From contig NZ_JAQUOY010000021.1 of the NCBI RefSeq assembly GCF_028716865.1, positions 1-47,394 of the forward strand: a stretch of DNA of 47,394 nt, written 5' to 3'. The notes beneath the pieces are model-generated. The model did not search any database and was not told the origin of the DNA. It was given only the letters and a program-made list of their open reading frames with translations. Source of the DNA: Candidatus Methylomirabilis sp. (GTDB lineage Bacteria > Methylomirabilota > Methylomirabilia > Methylomirabilales > Methylomirabilaceae). Of the stretch, positions 23,807-33,484 are shown piece by piece. Position 1 is the stretch's first letter, and every line of letters begins with the position of its first letter. Made by a program: the position numbers and the translations under genes.

Positions 23807-23876
23807 TGTACTGCTCCATCGGGCACCCTGCCGTTCTCGCCTGGGATTCCCACTGAGCCCTGTTCCGGGTTTGCCC

Positions 23877-23906
23877 TTGACCACTTTTTCTCCCTTGTGG
23901 TACGGT
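23877..23906 (+). promoter_or_regulatory. Possible extended -10 promoter for the trp operon
   Basis: TTGACC at 23877-23882 and TACGGT at 23901-23906 are separated by 18 bases, and a TG at 23898-23899 precedes the -10 in the extended position. The leader to the trpE ATG would be about 35 bases. It has no run of tryptophan codons and no paired hairpins, so classical attenuation is not visible. Confidence 0.42.
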
Positions 23907-23946
23907 AACGCCCTATTTTCTCAGTCTTAAACCATGTTGCTCAACC

Positions 23947-25461
23947 ATGGCGGAGATGCTGCACCCATCGTTTAATGAATTTTCGCGAAAGGCCAAGGAC
24001 GGGAACCTGATCCCCGTCTATCGTGAGATCCTCGCTGACATGGAAACGCCGGTCTCGGCGTTTCGAAAGATCGATCGCGGTGAGTATGCCTTCTTGTTGG
24101 AGAGCGTGGAGGGGGGAGAAAAGTGGGGCCGCTATAGCTTTCTTGGCAGCAACCCCAGCCTTGTCTTGAAAGCCAAGGGATCGATGATTGAGGTGATCAG
24201 CAAGGATGGGATTCAATCTCACCCTATTGAAAAAGATGTACTGGAGCCACTGAAGGCGATCCTCTCGCGGTATCGGCCGGTGCAGACGGATGATCTGCCA
24301 AGATTCTATGGGGGAATGATTGGTTTTCTGGCCTACGATGTCGTTCGACAGTTTGAGCGGCTTCCGGCGATCACGAAGGACGATCTCGACCTGCCCGATG
24401 CCCTTTTTCTCCTGCCCGATACACTGCTGATCTTCGACAATGTGTCTCACCGGATCAAGGTGGTCTCCAATGTTCTTATTCCCGAGGCGACTCCGAGGCG
24501 ACTCCGGGAGGCGTACGATGACGCCGCCAGGAAGATCGACGGGATCGTCGAGGCGCTGCGACGTCCGCTTGATATGAGTCAGACGCAGGGTAGAGGCGAA
24601 GGGACGCTACGCCTTGACTCCAGCATGAGTCATGCGGAGTTCATTCAGGCCGTACAGCGCGCGCAGGAGTATGTACGGGCTGGGGATATCGTCCAGGCGG
24701 TAATCTCCCAGCGTCTGTCGACCAAAACTGCAGCCGATCCTTTCGATATTTACCGAGCCCTCCGGATCATCAATCCGTCGCCGTATATGTACTACCTCCG
24801 GCTAGGCGATTTCCGGGTGGTCGGCAGTTCGCCCGAGGTGCTCGTCCGATTGGAGGAGGGCAGGATTGATCTCCGTCCGATCGCCGGTACCCGTCCAAGG
24901 GGGCGGAGCGATGCAGAGGACCTGGCCCTGGAGCAGGAGCTGCTCGACGATCCCAAAGAACGGGCAGAGCACATCATGCTGGTAGACCTCGGACGAAACG
25001 ATGTCGGGCGGGTGGCAGAGGTGGGGTCGGTTACCGTCTCGGAGCTGATGGCGGTGGAGCGGTATTCGCACGTGATGCATATCGTCTCCAATGTTAAAGG
25101 GGTGCTCGCTGAGGGATACGATGCCTTCGATCTGCTGCGTGCCTGCTTTCCCGCCGGGACTGTGACCGGCGCTCCCAAGATACGAGCCATGGAGATCATT
25201 GAGGAGCTTGAGCAGGTGCGTCGTGGGCCGTATGCGGGCGCGGTTGGGTATTTTGGCTTCTCCGGCAACATGGATACCTGTATTACCATTCGCACGGTCG
25301 TCATCACCGACGGGATCGCGCATGTCCAGGTGGGCGCCGGGATCGTCGCCGACTCCGATCCGGAGCGCGAGTACGAGGAAACGATGAACAAGGCCAAGGG
25401 GATGCTCAAGGCGATCGAGATGGCCGAATCGGGCGATCTTTTGATCGGGCGTGCGGGGTAA
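23947..25461 (+). CDS. trpE: Anthranilate synthase component I
   Basis: A 504-residue TrpE, first step of tryptophan synthesis: chorismate plus ammonia from TrpG to anthranilate. The N-terminal LLESVEGGEKWGRYSFLG holds the LLES feedback site for tryptophan. The chorismate-binding half has AGDIVQAVISQR, INPSPYMYYL, IAGTRPRG and FPAGTVTGAPKIRAMEIIEELE. It heads the operon; the ATG lacks an obvious ribosome site, which is unusual for a lead gene. trpG starts six bases after the stop. Confidence 0.97.
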   Translation: MAEMLHPSFNEFSRKAKDGNLIPVYREILADMETPVSAFRKIDRGEYAFLLESVEGGEKWGRYSFLGSNPSLVLKAKGSMIEVISKDGIQSHPIEKDVLEPLKAILSRYRPVQTDDLPRFYGGMIGFLAYDVVRQFERLPAITKDDLDLPDALFLLPDTLLIFDNVSHRIKVVSNVLIPEATPRRLREAYDDAARKIDGIVEALRRPLDMSQTQGRGEGTLRLDSSMSHAEFIQAVQRAQEYVRAGDIVQAVISQRLSTKTAADPFDIYRALRIINPSPYMYYLRLGDFRVVGSSPEVLVRLEEGRIDLRPIAGTRPRGRSDAEDLALEQELLDDPKERAEHIMLVDLGRNDVGRVAEVGSVTVSELMAVERYSHVMHIVSNVKGVLAEGYDAFDLLRACFPAGTVTGAPKIRAMEIIEELEQVRRGPYAGAVGYFGFSGNMDTCITIRTVVITDGIAHVQVGAGIVADSDPEREYEETMNKAKGMLKAIEMAESGDLLIGRAG

Positions 25462-25467
25462 ACTTCG

Positions 25468-26034
25468 ATGTTGGTTGTCATCGATAACTACGATTCCTTC
25501 ACCTATAATCTGGTCCAGTACTTAGGCGAGCTCGGCGAACGCCCTCGCGTCTTCCGGAACGACCAGGTCACGCTGGAGGAGATCGAAGCGCTTCATCCCG
25601 ATCAGATTGTAATCTCTCCGGGACCGAAGACCCCGAAGGAAGCCGGCATCAGTTGCGACCTCATCGGTCAGTTTGCCGGAAAGGTCTCGATCCTTGGCGT
25701 CTGCCTCGGCCATCAGTGCATCGGTGCCGCATTTGGCGGCCGGATCGTGCGGGCGGCTCGCTTGATGCACGGCAAGACCTCTCCGATCCACCATGACGGT
25801 CAGACTATCTTTTCTGGCCTCCCGAACCCCTTTGAGGCGACGCGCTACCATTCACTCCTCATCGATCGGGAGGAATTCCCTGATTGCCTGGAGATTTCGG
25901 CTGAGACCGCCGAAGGGGAGATCATGGGGGTTCGCCACAAGACGCATCGGATCGAAGGGATTCAATTCCACCCCGAATCGATCCTGACGAAAGAAGGCAA
26001 GGCCCTGCTCAGGAACTTCCTCTCACTCTCCTGA
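25468..26034 (+). CDS. trpG: Anthranilate synthase glutamine amidotransferase subunit
   Basis: A 188-residue class I amidotransferase that supplies ammonia to TrpE. It begins [23 protein letters not shown]; the oxyanion and nucleophile region is SPGPKTP and [10 protein letters not shown] (cysteine nucleophile), and the His/Glu of the triad is in IQFHPESIL. Often the same protein also serves PabB for folate, so it may be amphibolic; no pabB is visible here. It sits between trpE and trpD with short spacers. Confidence 0.95.
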   Translation: MLVVIDNYDSFTYNLVQYLGELGERPRVFRNDQVTLEEIEALHPDQIVISPGPKTPKEAGISCDLIGQFAGKVSILGVCLGHQCIGAAFGGRIVRAARLMHGKTSPIHHDGQTIFSGLPNPFEATRYHSLLIDREEFPDCLEISAETAEGEIMGVRHKTHRIEGIQFHPESILTKEGKALLRNFLSLS

Positions 26035-26059
26035 AGGGGCAGTAAGAATACAAGGTGAG

Positions 26060-27097
26060 ATGATGATCCTGGAGGCGTTACAAAAGGTAGTCGAGCGACG
26101 AGACCTCAGCCCTGAAGAGGCCTTCATGACCATGGAAGAGATGATGTCGGGGAAAGCGTCTGATCCGCAGATCGCCGCCTTTCTCACGGCGCTTCGATGT
26201 AAGGGCGAGACGGTGGGTGAGATTACCAGTTTTGCCAGGGCGATGCGAACGCACGTGTCGCCGGTGGTGGTAGGGGCACGTTGCAACGTGCCCCTACTGG
26301 TGGATACCTGTGGTACCGGGGGCGACGCCGGCCACACCTTTAACATCTCAACGGCGGCTGCCTTCGTAACGGCCGGAACAGGAGTCCGGGTGGCCAAGCA
26401 TGGCAACCGCTCGGTATCGAGTCTATGCGGAAGCGCCGACGTCATGGAGGCGCTGGGCGTAGACCTCACGCTCACGCCGGAGCAGGTAGGGAACTGTATC
26501 GACGAAGTCGGGATCGGGTTCTTGTACGCGCCGCTCTTGCACACGGCCATGCGCTACGTGATGACGGCTCGCCGGGACATACGGATCCGGACGGTGTTCA
26601 ACATCCTTGGCCCCCTGACCAATCCTGCCGGGGCATCGGCTCAGGTGGTGGGCGTGTATGAAGACCGCCTCACAGAACTCTTAGCGAGCGCGCTGAATGA
26701 TCTGGGGTCGAAGCGAGCGTTCGTCGTGTTCGGCCTTGACGGGCTTGATGAGCTCTCACCCACAGGAGAGAGCAGGGTTTCCGAGGTTAAAGATGGGCAT
26801 GTTCACACCTACGTAGTCTCGCCGGAGGATTTCGGTCTTCAGCGGGCAACGCTTCGCGACCTGCAGGGCGGCAGTGCGGCTGAGAACGCAGCGATCATCA
26901 AGAAAATCCTGGGCGGGGAGATGGGGCCGAAACGCGACGTGGTGGTCATGAACGCCGCGCTGGCCATCGTCGCTGGCGGCAAGGCTGATGATTTCAAGGA
27001 GGGGGTCAGGCTGGCTGCTCGCTCGATCGATGCCGGCGCCGCCATGGAGAAGCTCTGCCGACTGGTGGAGTTCAGCCGGCGATACTGCCGGCAGTAA
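26060..27097 (+). CDS. trpD: Anthranilate phosphoribosyltransferase
   Basis: A 345-residue TrpD that couples anthranilate to PRPP. Key motifs are the PRPP-binding DTCGTGGD loop, the helix HTFNISTAAAFV, KHGNRSVSS, and RTVFNILGPLTNPAG. Just before the PRPP loop the coding sequence contains a perfect 28-base palindrome (26270-26297) read as VGARCNVPL, where relatives have a variable linker. The frame is intact, so the enzyme is probably active with a longer loop. AAGGTGAG precedes the ATG pair at 26060/26063. Confidence 0.95.
   Translation: MMILEALQKVVERRDLSPEEAFMTMEEMMSGKASDPQIAAFLTALRCKGETVGEITSFARAMRTHVSPVVVGARCNVPLLVDTCGTGGDAGHTFNISTAAAFVTAGTGVRVAKHGNRSVSSLCGSADVMEALGVDLTLTPEQVGNCIDEVGIGFLYAPLLHTAMRYVMTARRDIRIRTVFNILGPLTNPAGASAQVVGVYEDRLTELLASALNDLGSKRAFVVFGLDGLDELSPTGESRVSEVKDGHVHTYVVSPEDFGLQRATLRDLQGGSAAENAAIIKKILGGEMGPKRDVVVMNAALAIVAGGKADDFKEGVRLAARSIDAGAAMEKLCRLVEFSRRYCRQ
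26270..26297. repeat. Perfect 28-bp palindrome within trpD
   Basis: The half-site GTAGGGGCACGTTG is followed directly by its exact reverse complement CAACGTGCCCCTAC, with no loop. It lies in frame in trpD (the first base is codon position 1). GTAGGGGC...GCCCCTAC palindromes are, from memory, a dispersed REP-like repeat in several bacterial lineages. There is no T-tract, so it is not a terminator. No second full copy occurs in this window. Confidence 0.9.
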
Positions 27098-27109
27098 TCT
27101 GGAGCGTTG

Positions 27110-27913
27110 ATGCTGCGTCGTATTCTTGAGTACAAGCGCCAGGAGGTCACCGAACGGGAGGCGGCAATCCCGCTCGCGGAGCTGAGGGCGCAAGCGTTCG
27201 ACTCACCGCCCCCGCGCGATTTCACGACCGCCGTCACAAGGAGTCGAAGGGAGACAGCGACGCGTGAACCCCTGAAGGCCATTGCTGAGATTAAACGCGC
27301 CTCACCGTCCGCGGGGGCGATCCGCGAGCCGCTTGACGTGGCTGAGATTGCGGCATCCTACCAGGCGGCCGGCGCGAGCGCGATCTCGGTTCTCACGGAT
27401 GGGCGGTTCTTTAAAGGAAGCCTGAAGGATATTGCGACAGCTCGAGGGGCTGTCGATCTGCCGCTGCTCAGGAAAGAGTTCATCATCAGCCCCTACCAGA
27501 TTTATGAGAGCCGCGCGCATCGGACAGACGCGATTTTGCTGATCGTCGCAGCCCTCGATGGTTCACAACTGGCCGACTTCTATTCACTGGCGACATCGCT
27601 GTCCCTGCATCCACTGGTTGAGGTTCATACCCTGACAGAGCTTGAGACCGCGAAGAAAGCGGGGGCCACACTCATCGGGATCAATAACCGAGATCTGGCA
27701 ACCCTGGAGACCCGGTTGGACACCACGTTTGCGCTTCTGCCATACCTTCCCCCGAAGGCGGTCGTCGTAAGTGAAAGCGGCATCAGCCGTCCTGAAGAGA
27801 TGCGGCGGTTAGCTGCGTCGCCTGTAGATGCGGTCCTGGTCGGCGAAGCCTTGCTCGCGAGTTCGGATCCCGGCGGCAGGCTTCGCGAGTTGTTGCTGGA
27901 TGCCAACGGATGA
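27110..27913 (+). CDS. trpC: Indole-3-glycerol phosphate synthase
   Basis: A 267-residue TIM-barrel enzyme that closes the indole ring from CdRP. Motifs in order: IAEIKRASPSAGAI, AISVLTDGRFFKGSLKDI, PLLRKEFIISPYQIYE, LIGINNRDLATLE and VSESGISRPEEM. These supply the phosphate-binding and catalytic Lys/Glu residues. ATG 27110 with GGAG five bases upstream was chosen over an in-frame TTG one codon earlier. It overlaps trpF by four bases. Confidence 0.96.
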   Translation: MLRRILEYKRQEVTEREAAIPLAELRAQAFDSPPPRDFTTAVTRSRRETATREPLKAIAEIKRASPSAGAIREPLDVAEIAASYQAAGASAISVLTDGRFFKGSLKDIATARGAVDLPLLRKEFIISPYQIYESRAHRTDAILLIVAALDGSQLADFYSLATSLSLHPLVEVHTLTELETAKKAGATLIGINNRDLATLETRLDTTFALLPYLPPKAVVVSESGISRPEEMRRLAASPVDAVLVGEALLASSDPGGRLRELLLDANG

Positions 27914-28533
27914 TTCGCGTCAAGATCTGCGGAATCACCTCGCAAGAAGATGCCTGGGTGGCGGTGGAGGCAGGGGCCGATGCCCTGGGATTCATCCTTG
28001 TGAAAGGGACGCCTCGGTACATCGAGCCGGAGGCCGCCGCCGTCATCGCCGCCCAGATGCCGCCATTTGTGGCAACAGTGGGAGTATTTATCGACCGGAC
28101 ACCCGAGGAGATTGATCAGATCGTGAGCGCCTCCGGTCTCAGCCTCGTGCAATTGCACGGGAACGAGAGCCCGGCAGAGTGCCGGCGCCTTCGTGTCCCC
28201 TTCGTGAAGGCGATCCGGGTCCAAGGCGAGCGCGATCTGGAGGCGTTACGCCTCTATCCGCAGGCGAGGGCGTTTCTGCTGGACACCTACGTCGCTGACC
28301 GACCGGGTGGGACCGGCAGGACCTTCCCGTGGGAGATCGCGACCAAGGCTGCGAGTGAGGCCAGGGTGATCCTGTCCGGTGGACTGACCCCGGACAATGT
28401 CGCCTTGGCGGTGGCGCAAGTCAGGCCGTATGCTGTCGATGTGAGTAGCGGTGTGGAAATCGCCCCAGGCCGGAAAGATCATCGCAAGGTGAGGGAGTTC
28501 ATTGAGCAAGCAAGAAAAGCCGACACACGCTGA
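27910..28533 (+). CDS. trpF: Phosphoribosylanthranilate isomerase
   Basis: A 207-residue TIM-barrel isomerase that turns PRA into CdRP. It begins [16 protein letters not shown] (the conserved KICG cysteine), then [41 protein letters not shown] (the aspartate general acid) and the phosphate site SGGLTPDNV, ending in [14 protein letters not shown]. It is a separate gene here, not fused to trpC. It overlaps trpC as ATGA and extends 32 bases into trpB. Confidence 0.95.
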   Translation: MIRVKICGITSQEDAWVAVEAGADALGFILVKGTPRYIEPEAAAVIAAQMPPFVATVGVFIDRTPEEIDQIVSASGLSLVQLHGNESPAECRRLRVPFVKAIRVQGERDLEALRLYPQARAFLLDTYVADRPGGTGRTFPWEIATKAASEARVILSGGLTPDNVALAVAQVRPYAVDVSSGVEIAPGRKDHRKVREFIEQARKADTR

Positions 28534-29743
28534 GGCGCGGCATCAGGGCCCGCTTCCGGATGCCCGCGGACATTTCGGCAGGTACGGAGGGAAGTTTGTG
28601 CCGGAGACCCTGATGGCGGCGCTCACGGAGCTGGAGAAGGTCTATCTCGATGCGAAGGCTGATCCTGGCTTTGAATCGGAGATGCAGCAGCTTCTCCGGC
28701 ATTATGTGGGACGCCCGACGCCCCTCTATTTCGCGAGTCGGCTGACGGAACATCTGGGGGGGGCTCGCATTTACCTCAAACGTGAGGATCTCTGCCACAC
28801 GGGTGCGCACAAGATTAATAATACTCTTGGCCAGATTCTCCTCGCCCGTCGCATGGGCAAGACTCGGGTCATCGCCGAGACGGGGGCCGGCCAGCATGGG
28901 GTGGCGACCGCCACAGTGGCCGCCCGATTTGGTCTGACTTGCGAGGTCTTCATGGGAACCGAGGACATGCGGCGGCAGGCCTTGAACGTTGTTCGGATGC
29001 GCCTGCTCGGCGCAAAGGTTACCCCGGTCGAGTCGGGGAGCCGGACCCTGAAGGACGCGATCAACGAGGCGATGCGCGACTGGGTCACGAACGTCGAGAC
29101 GACGCACTATGTCCTGGGCTCGGTCCTGGGGGCCCATCCGTATCCGATGATGGTTCGGGACTTTCAATCAGTCATCGGCAAGGAGACCAAGGCGCAGATC
29201 TTGGAACTGGAGGGGAGACTGCCGGACTACCTCGTGGCCTGTGTCGGCGGAGGCAGTAACTCGATCGGCTTGTTTCATACCTTCCTTGATGAGCCCGCTG
29301 TCCGGATGATCGGGGTAGAGGCAGGCGGTCTGGGCATCGAGACCGGCCGCCATGCGGCCCGATTCGCGACCGGCGAACTGGGCGTCTTGCACGGAACGAT
29401 GAGTTACATCCTGCAGGATGACGATGGCCAGATTCAGACGACTCATTCGGTCTCTGCCGGACTCGATTATCCGAGCGTCGGTCCGGAGCATAGTTACCTC
29501 CGAGACCTCGGGCGGATCGACTTTGTTTCGGCTACCGATGCGGAGGCGCTGGAAGCCTTTCAGCTCCTGAGCGAGCTTGAGGGGCTGATCCCGGCTTTGG
29601 AGAGCGCGCATGCCATTGCTCATGTGGGGAAGCTGGCCCCTATGCTCCGAAAGGACGAGATCGTGATCGTGAACCTCTCGGGCCGAGGGGATAAAGACGT
29701 GGAGGTTGTGGCCAAGCTGCTAGGGGGCGAGGTGCAAAGATGA
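28502..29743 (+). CDS. trpB: Tryptophan synthase beta chain
   Basis: A 413-residue PLP enzyme that joins indole and serine. The N-terminal [14 protein letters not shown], the PLP lysine in [13 protein letters not shown], the [13 protein letters not shown] segment and the GGGSN phosphate loop show the TrpB1 type. Translation starts with TTG at 28502 inside trpF, with GAGGGAG just upstream; the leader [14 protein letters not shown] is not conserved. It overlaps trpA by ATGA, and the two subunits form the alpha-beta complex with an indole tunnel. Confidence 0.96.
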   Translation: MSKQEKPTHAEARHQGPLPDARGHFGRYGGKFVPETLMAALTELEKVYLDAKADPGFESEMQQLLRHYVGRPTPLYFASRLTEHLGGARIYLKREDLCHTGAHKINNTLGQILLARRMGKTRVIAETGAGQHGVATATVAARFGLTCEVFMGTEDMRRQALNVVRMRLLGAKVTPVESGSRTLKDAINEAMRDWVTNVETTHYVLGSVLGAHPYPMMVRDFQSVIGKETKAQILELEGRLPDYLVACVGGGSNSIGLFHTFLDEPAVRMIGVEAGGLGIETGRHAARFATGELGVLHGTMSYILQDDDGQIQTTHSVSAGLDYPSVGPEHSYLRDLGRIDFVSATDAEALEAFQLLSELEGLIPALESAHAIAHVGKLAPMLRKDEIVIVNLSGRGDKDVEVVAKLLGGEVQR

Positions 29744-30537
29744 ATCGTATCGACGAGCGCTTCCGTCAGCTTAGAAAATCAGGAGGCCGGGCACTGATGC
29801 CGTACCTGACTGCCGGCGATCCCGGTCTTGACACCACTCGTTCGCTGATCCTGGAGTTCGAGAGGCGAGGGGCGGATCTCATCGAACTCGGCGTCCCCTT
29901 CTCCGATCCTTTGGCTGACGGTGTTACCATCCAGCGCGCGTCGCAACGCTCACTGTCGGCCGGCACGACGCTCCCGCGGATCCTCGAGATGGTGAGGGAT
30001 CTTCGGTCGGACTGCCGGCTGCCGCTGCTCTTGATGAGCTACGTGAATCCGATCTTCCACTTTGGCTATGTTCGGTTTGCCAAGGAGGCTGCAGAGGCCG
30101 GCGTCGATGGGCTGATCGTTCCTGATCTTCCTCCCGAAGAGGCGGCCGAGCTGGTTGAGGCAACAGCCGCTCACAACCTTCACACGGTATTTCTGATCGC
30201 ACCGACCAGCCCGCAACAGCGCATTCGGACGATCACGGCCGCCTCGAAGGGTTTTATCTACTATGTCTCCCTGCGGGGCGTCACGGGGGTTCGTTCCAGG
30301 CTCAGCGAGGATCTGGAGGCCAGCATTCGGATGATCAGAGCTGAGACCGACCTGCCGCTTGCGGTGGGGTTTGGCATCTCAACACCGGAGCAGGTGCGGA
30401 TGGTGTCAAAGCTGGCTGATGGGGTGATCGTAGGAAGCGCCATCGTCTCACTGCTGGAACAGACAGCCGGGAAGTCAGATCAGTTGCAACGAGTTGGGGA
30501 CTATGTTGCGTCGCTGAAAACCGCGACAATCGGCTAG
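29740..30537 (+). CDS. trpA: Tryptophan synthase alpha chain
   Basis: A 265-residue TIM-barrel lyase that releases indole from indole-glycerol phosphate. The catalytic glutamate is in [15 protein letters not shown] and the aspartate in the same loop (DPLADG); [23 protein letters not shown] and [12 protein letters not shown] follow, with the phosphate site GFGISTPEQ. It ends the trp gene block; the next 149 bases hold the presumed pilM promoter. Confidence 0.96.
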   Translation: MNRIDERFRQLRKSGGRALMPYLTAGDPGLDTTRSLILEFERRGADLIELGVPFSDPLADGVTIQRASQRSLSAGTTLPRILEMVRDLRSDCRLPLLLMSYVNPIFHFGYVRFAKEAAEAGVDGLIVPDLPPEEAAELVEATAAHNLHTVFLIAPTSPQQRIRTITAASKGFIYYVSLRGVTGVRSRLSEDLEASIRMIRAETDLPLAVGFGISTPEQVRMVSKLADGVIVGSAIVSLLEQTAGKSDQLQRVGDYVASLKTATIG

Positions 30538-30602
30538 ATATCTACAGTTTTACCTCTTGTAAGTATCTTTTGCTGCTCCCGCTGTAAGATCTCACATTCT
30601 CC

Positions 30603-30631
30603 TTGACAAGCCCCCTGTAACGTCGTAAGAA
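30603..30631 (+). promoter_or_regulatory. Possible promoter for the pilMNOPQ operon
   Basis: TTGACA at 30603-30608 is a perfect -35 and TAAGAA at 30626-30631 is a weak -10 (three of six) with a 17-base spacer. A TATAGT at 30638-30643 is a better -10 but too far from the -35. The 149-base gap after trpA is relatively AT-rich and is the natural place for a pil promoter. Confidence 0.32.
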
Positions 30632-30686
30632 AGCATTATAGTACTATCTTTCAATGAGGGATTGCGGCAAAATATAGGAAACAGTA

Positions 30687-31757
30687 ATGTTTTCATGGAT
30701 GAGCCGTCAGAATGAGTTGGTTGGCCTGGATATCGGAACCAGCTCTATCAAGGCCGTGCATCTTCACCGATCAGGTAATGTCTACAAATTAGCCGAGCTT
30801 GGCATCGCTCATATCCATCCCGAGACGATTGTAGATGGGATCATCATGGATGCCGCCACAGTCAGCACCGCCATCCGGCAACTCTTCGACAAGCATGACA
30901 TTGCTATCAAGGACGTGGCTTTTTCTGTTTCGGGCCACTCGGTGATTATTAAAAAGATTAAAGTTCCCACGATGAAGAAGGCAGAACTCCGCGAAGCCAT
31001 TGTGTGGGAGGCTGAGCAGCACATTCCCTACTCGATCGAGGATGTCAATCTCGACTTCCAGATTCTGAGGGAGGCCGGTCCAAACGAGCAGGAGATGGAT
31101 GTGTTGCTGGTCGCCGTGAAAAAGGACACCCTCAATGACTATCTCGCCGTGATCTCTGCGTCCGGGCTGAGGGCCGCAGTCGTTGATGTAGACGCCTTTG
31201 CAATCGAGAATGCCTTCACGATGTCCACGAAGTTCCAGCCGGGTGAGGTCGTAGCCCTCGTGAACGTGGGAGCGGCTATCACCAATATTAATATCCTTAA
31301 CGGCGGGATTTCGGATTTTACCAGGGAGAGCCCCCTAGGAGGCAACCGACACACCGAGTCGTTACAGAAGGGCGTAGGCTTAAGCTTCGAACAGGCTGAG
31401 GCGTTAAAGAGAGGAGAGGCGATTGAAGGGCATGGCTTCGCGGAAGCGAAGCCTGTGATCGAGATGGCTAATAGCGAGTTAGCCGCAGAGATACGACGCT
31501 CTTTTGATTTTTACTACTCGACGAGTCAAAGCCATACGATCCATCGAGTCGTGTTAAGCGGCGGGTGCGCGTCGTTACCAGGCCTGGCGTCCTATCTTTC
31601 AAGCGCGCTTGAACTTCCTGTTGAGATCGCCAACCCTTTTCAAAATATCGTTGCCGACCCGAAGAAGTTCGACGCTCAATACCTAGCCTCTATCGCCCCT
31701 CAGATGACGGTTGCCGTGGGATTGGCCCTTCGCGAGCCGGAGGATAGTGCCGTATGA
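30687..31757 (+). CDS. pilM: Type IV pilus assembly protein PilM
   Basis: A 356-residue cytoplasmic actin-like ATPase-fold protein that binds the PilN N-terminus and links the pilus motor to the inner-membrane ring. Evidence: NELVGLDIGTSSIKAVHL (phosphate-1 motif), IPYSIEDVNLDFQIL, VGAAITNINILNGG (phosphate-2) and VVLSGGCASLPGLASYL (adenosine motif). Length is typical. It overlaps pilN by four bases. A weak AGGA precedes the ATG. Confidence 0.95.
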   Translation: MFSWMSRQNELVGLDIGTSSIKAVHLHRSGNVYKLAELGIAHIHPETIVDGIIMDAATVSTAIRQLFDKHDIAIKDVAFSVSGHSVIIKKIKVPTMKKAELREAIVWEAEQHIPYSIEDVNLDFQILREAGPNEQEMDVLLVAVKKDTLNDYLAVISASGLRAAVVDVDAFAIENAFTMSTKFQPGEVVALVNVGAAITNINILNGGISDFTRESPLGGNRHTESLQKGVGLSFEQAEALKRGEAIEGHGFAEAKPVIEMANSELAAEIRRSFDFYYSTSQSHTIHRVVLSGGCASLPGLASYLSSALELPVEIANPFQNIVADPKKFDAQYLASIAPQMTVAVGLALREPEDSAV

Positions 31758-32296
31758 TCAGGATCAACCTCCTTTCGCCAGAGGCGCGACGAAGAAAGGT
31801 TCAAGTACGAGCCCCTCAGGCAGCGATCATAGCCGTGGCGATTCTCGCTGCCGCCGGGATGTGGGGGTACTGGTATTTCGTGAAGCACGACGTGGAACAA
31901 CTTCGAGCGGATATCGTCGCGGTACGGAGTGAAATCGGGAGGAACCAACAGATCGTCCGATTGGTTGAGCAAGACGCTCGCGATAAGAAACAGCTTCAGG
32001 ACCGGCTGGCACTCGTTCAGCGATTGGCCGCCGTCCAAGGCAGTGCGGTCCGTCTACTTGATGGGATCAGTCGGGCGTTGCCTGAGGACGGTTGGCTCAC
32101 CGGAATTAATAAAGTCTCCGGGAGGCTCGTTATTCAGGGCTACGCCTCCTCACACTTTTCCGTCGCGGAATTGATGCTGGCGCTACAACGACTCAAGCCG
32201 ATCATCAACAGTGTTGAGCTCAACTTTTCCGAACTCGAGTTGTACGAAGGCAGACCGGTTGAACGGTTCGAGATCATCTCAACCTTGTCGGGGTAG
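31754..32296 (+). CDS. pilN: Type IV pilus assembly protein PilN
   Basis: A 180-residue inner-membrane protein. The short cytoplasmic start MIRINLLSPEARRRK is the conserved PilM-binding peptide. One transmembrane helix (about 24-43, AIIAVAILAAAGMWGYWYF) follows, then a coiled-coil and a ferredoxin-like periplasmic domain (GWLTGINKVSGRLVIQGYA). It pairs with PilO. The start overlaps pilM by ATGA; an 83-base gap then precedes pilO. Confidence 0.93.
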   Translation: MIRINLLSPEARRRKVQVRAPQAAIIAVAILAAAGMWGYWYFVKHDVEQLRADIVAVRSEIGRNQQIVRLVEQDARDKKQLQDRLALVQRLAAVQGSAVRLLDGISRALPEDGWLTGINKVSGRLVIQGYASSHFSVAELMLALQRLKPIINSVELNFSELELYEGRPVERFEIISTLSG

Positions 32297-32379
32297 GCAG
32301 CTCGTTCTACACCTTGTTGATGGACCTGTCCTGAGTGGTTCGGCCGGGCGCACCACGGGCTTAGCCGAAGGAGAGGATC

Positions 32380-33003
32380 GTGAGACTTCCTTCCATTGCT
32401 CTGGCGGCCTACACTGCAAATATCCCCCTCAAGCAAAGGGTGACTCTCGGCGTCATCTTTGTGATCCTTGTGGGCCTCGTCTACTGGCAACTCTTTCTTC
32501 GATCGGAGTGGGCTGCCAGGAACGAGGCTCAGGCTGAACTCACCCGGCTGAGAGCCGAGGCAGAGCGGAGCAGGCAGATCGCAAGCCAGAAACCTCACCT
32601 GAAACAGGAGATCAAACTGCTGGAAGCACGCCTCCAGCGTGCGGTGCAGCAGCTTCCGGCCGAAAAGGAAATTCCATCGTTACTGAAACGAGTCGCCGGC
32701 CTCGGCCACGAGACGGATCTGGACGTCTCCTTGTTCAAGCCAGGCACCCCGGTGGCAAAGGAGTTCTATACTGAGATTCCGGTGCAACTCAAGGTTGTGG
32801 GGACATACCATGATCTTGGTCTGCTCTTTGAGCGCCTGAGCCGGTTGGAGCGGATTGTGAATGTCGCCGATCTGACAATTCGACCGGCAATAAAAGCACA
32901 GAAGGCCGGGCCCAGCATCCAGGCCGAGTTTGGCGTGGTGACCTACACCTACTCGGGCACTTCGGGAGCGAAGAGTGTCGTGGCTGCGAGCACGGCAAAA
33001 TAG
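32380..33003 (+). CDS. pilO: Type IV pilus assembly protein PilO
   Basis: A 207-residue inner-membrane protein: cytoplasmic N-terminus, one membrane helix (about 28-45, LGVIFVILVGLVYWQLFL), a long coiled coil (ARNEAQAELTRLRAEAERS), and a periplasmic fold with FYTEIPVQLKVVGTYHDLGLLFERLSRLERIV, which is the PilO signature. GTG start with GGAGAGG a few bases upstream. It forms the alignment subcomplex with PilN and PilP. Its end overlaps pilP by 29 bases. Confidence 0.92.
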   Translation: MRLPSIALAAYTANIPLKQRVTLGVIFVILVGLVYWQLFLRSEWAARNEAQAELTRLRAEAERSRQIASQKPHLKQEIKLLEARLQRAVQQLPAEKEIPSLLKRVAGLGHETDLDVSLFKPGTPVAKEFYTEIPVQLKVVGTYHDLGLLFERLSRLERIVNVADLTIRPAIKAQKAGPSIQAEFGVVTYTYSGTSGAKSVVAASTAK

Positions 33004-33484
33004 GCTCCGGCGCCAGACGGCTGTGGGGGGTGTAGTCATCTTCAGCCTTGTAACTGTCCTTGCCTGCGGCAGGGATACGCCGCCCCCCACACCTTCTCCA
33101 GCCCAGGGCTCGTCGCCGTCGCCGTCGCCGACTCTTGATACATCCTTACAACCGGAAGAGAAAGAGGCTCCTGCTGTGTATCAGTCACGAGGGCGCCGGG
33201 ATCCATTTCGGCCTCCTCGGGTCAAGACGGCAGAAAAACCCCCAACGGTGCGTCTTAAGCTGACGGGTATTATCCGGGAAGCCCAGTCCTACTATGCGTT
33301 GGTGGAGTCGGATTCGACACCAGGCATGGGGTACGTCATCCGGGAAAACGACGTAGTTGACTCGGCGAAGGTAGTCAAGATCAATAAGGATAGTGTAGTA
33401 TTTGAGGTGCAAACGAAGAATTCGGAAGGTAAGTTACTCACTCGCTACGTAGAAAAGTACATGCTATCGGTAGAATCGAGATGA
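32975..33484 (+). CDS. pilP: Type IV pilus lipoprotein PilP
   Basis: A 169-residue lipoprotein that ties the PilN/PilO complex to the secretin PilQ. A signal peptide with lipobox VLACG (about residues 28-32) is followed by a Pro/Ser-rich linker and the HR domain, starting at RRDPFRPP, through LTGIIREAQSYYALVES to VENDVVDSAKVV-like strands. Start GTG 32975 lies within pilO; the stop overlaps pilQ by four bases. The exact start is not firm. Confidence 0.9.
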   Translation: MSWLRARQNRLRRQTAVGGVVIFSLVTVLACGRDTPPPTPSPAQGSSPSPSPTLDTSLQPEEKEAPAVYQSRGRRDPFRPPRVKTAEKPPTVRLKLTGIIREAQSYYALVESDSTPGMGYVIRENDVVDSAKVVKINKDSVVFEVQTKNSEGKLLTRYVEKYMLSVESR

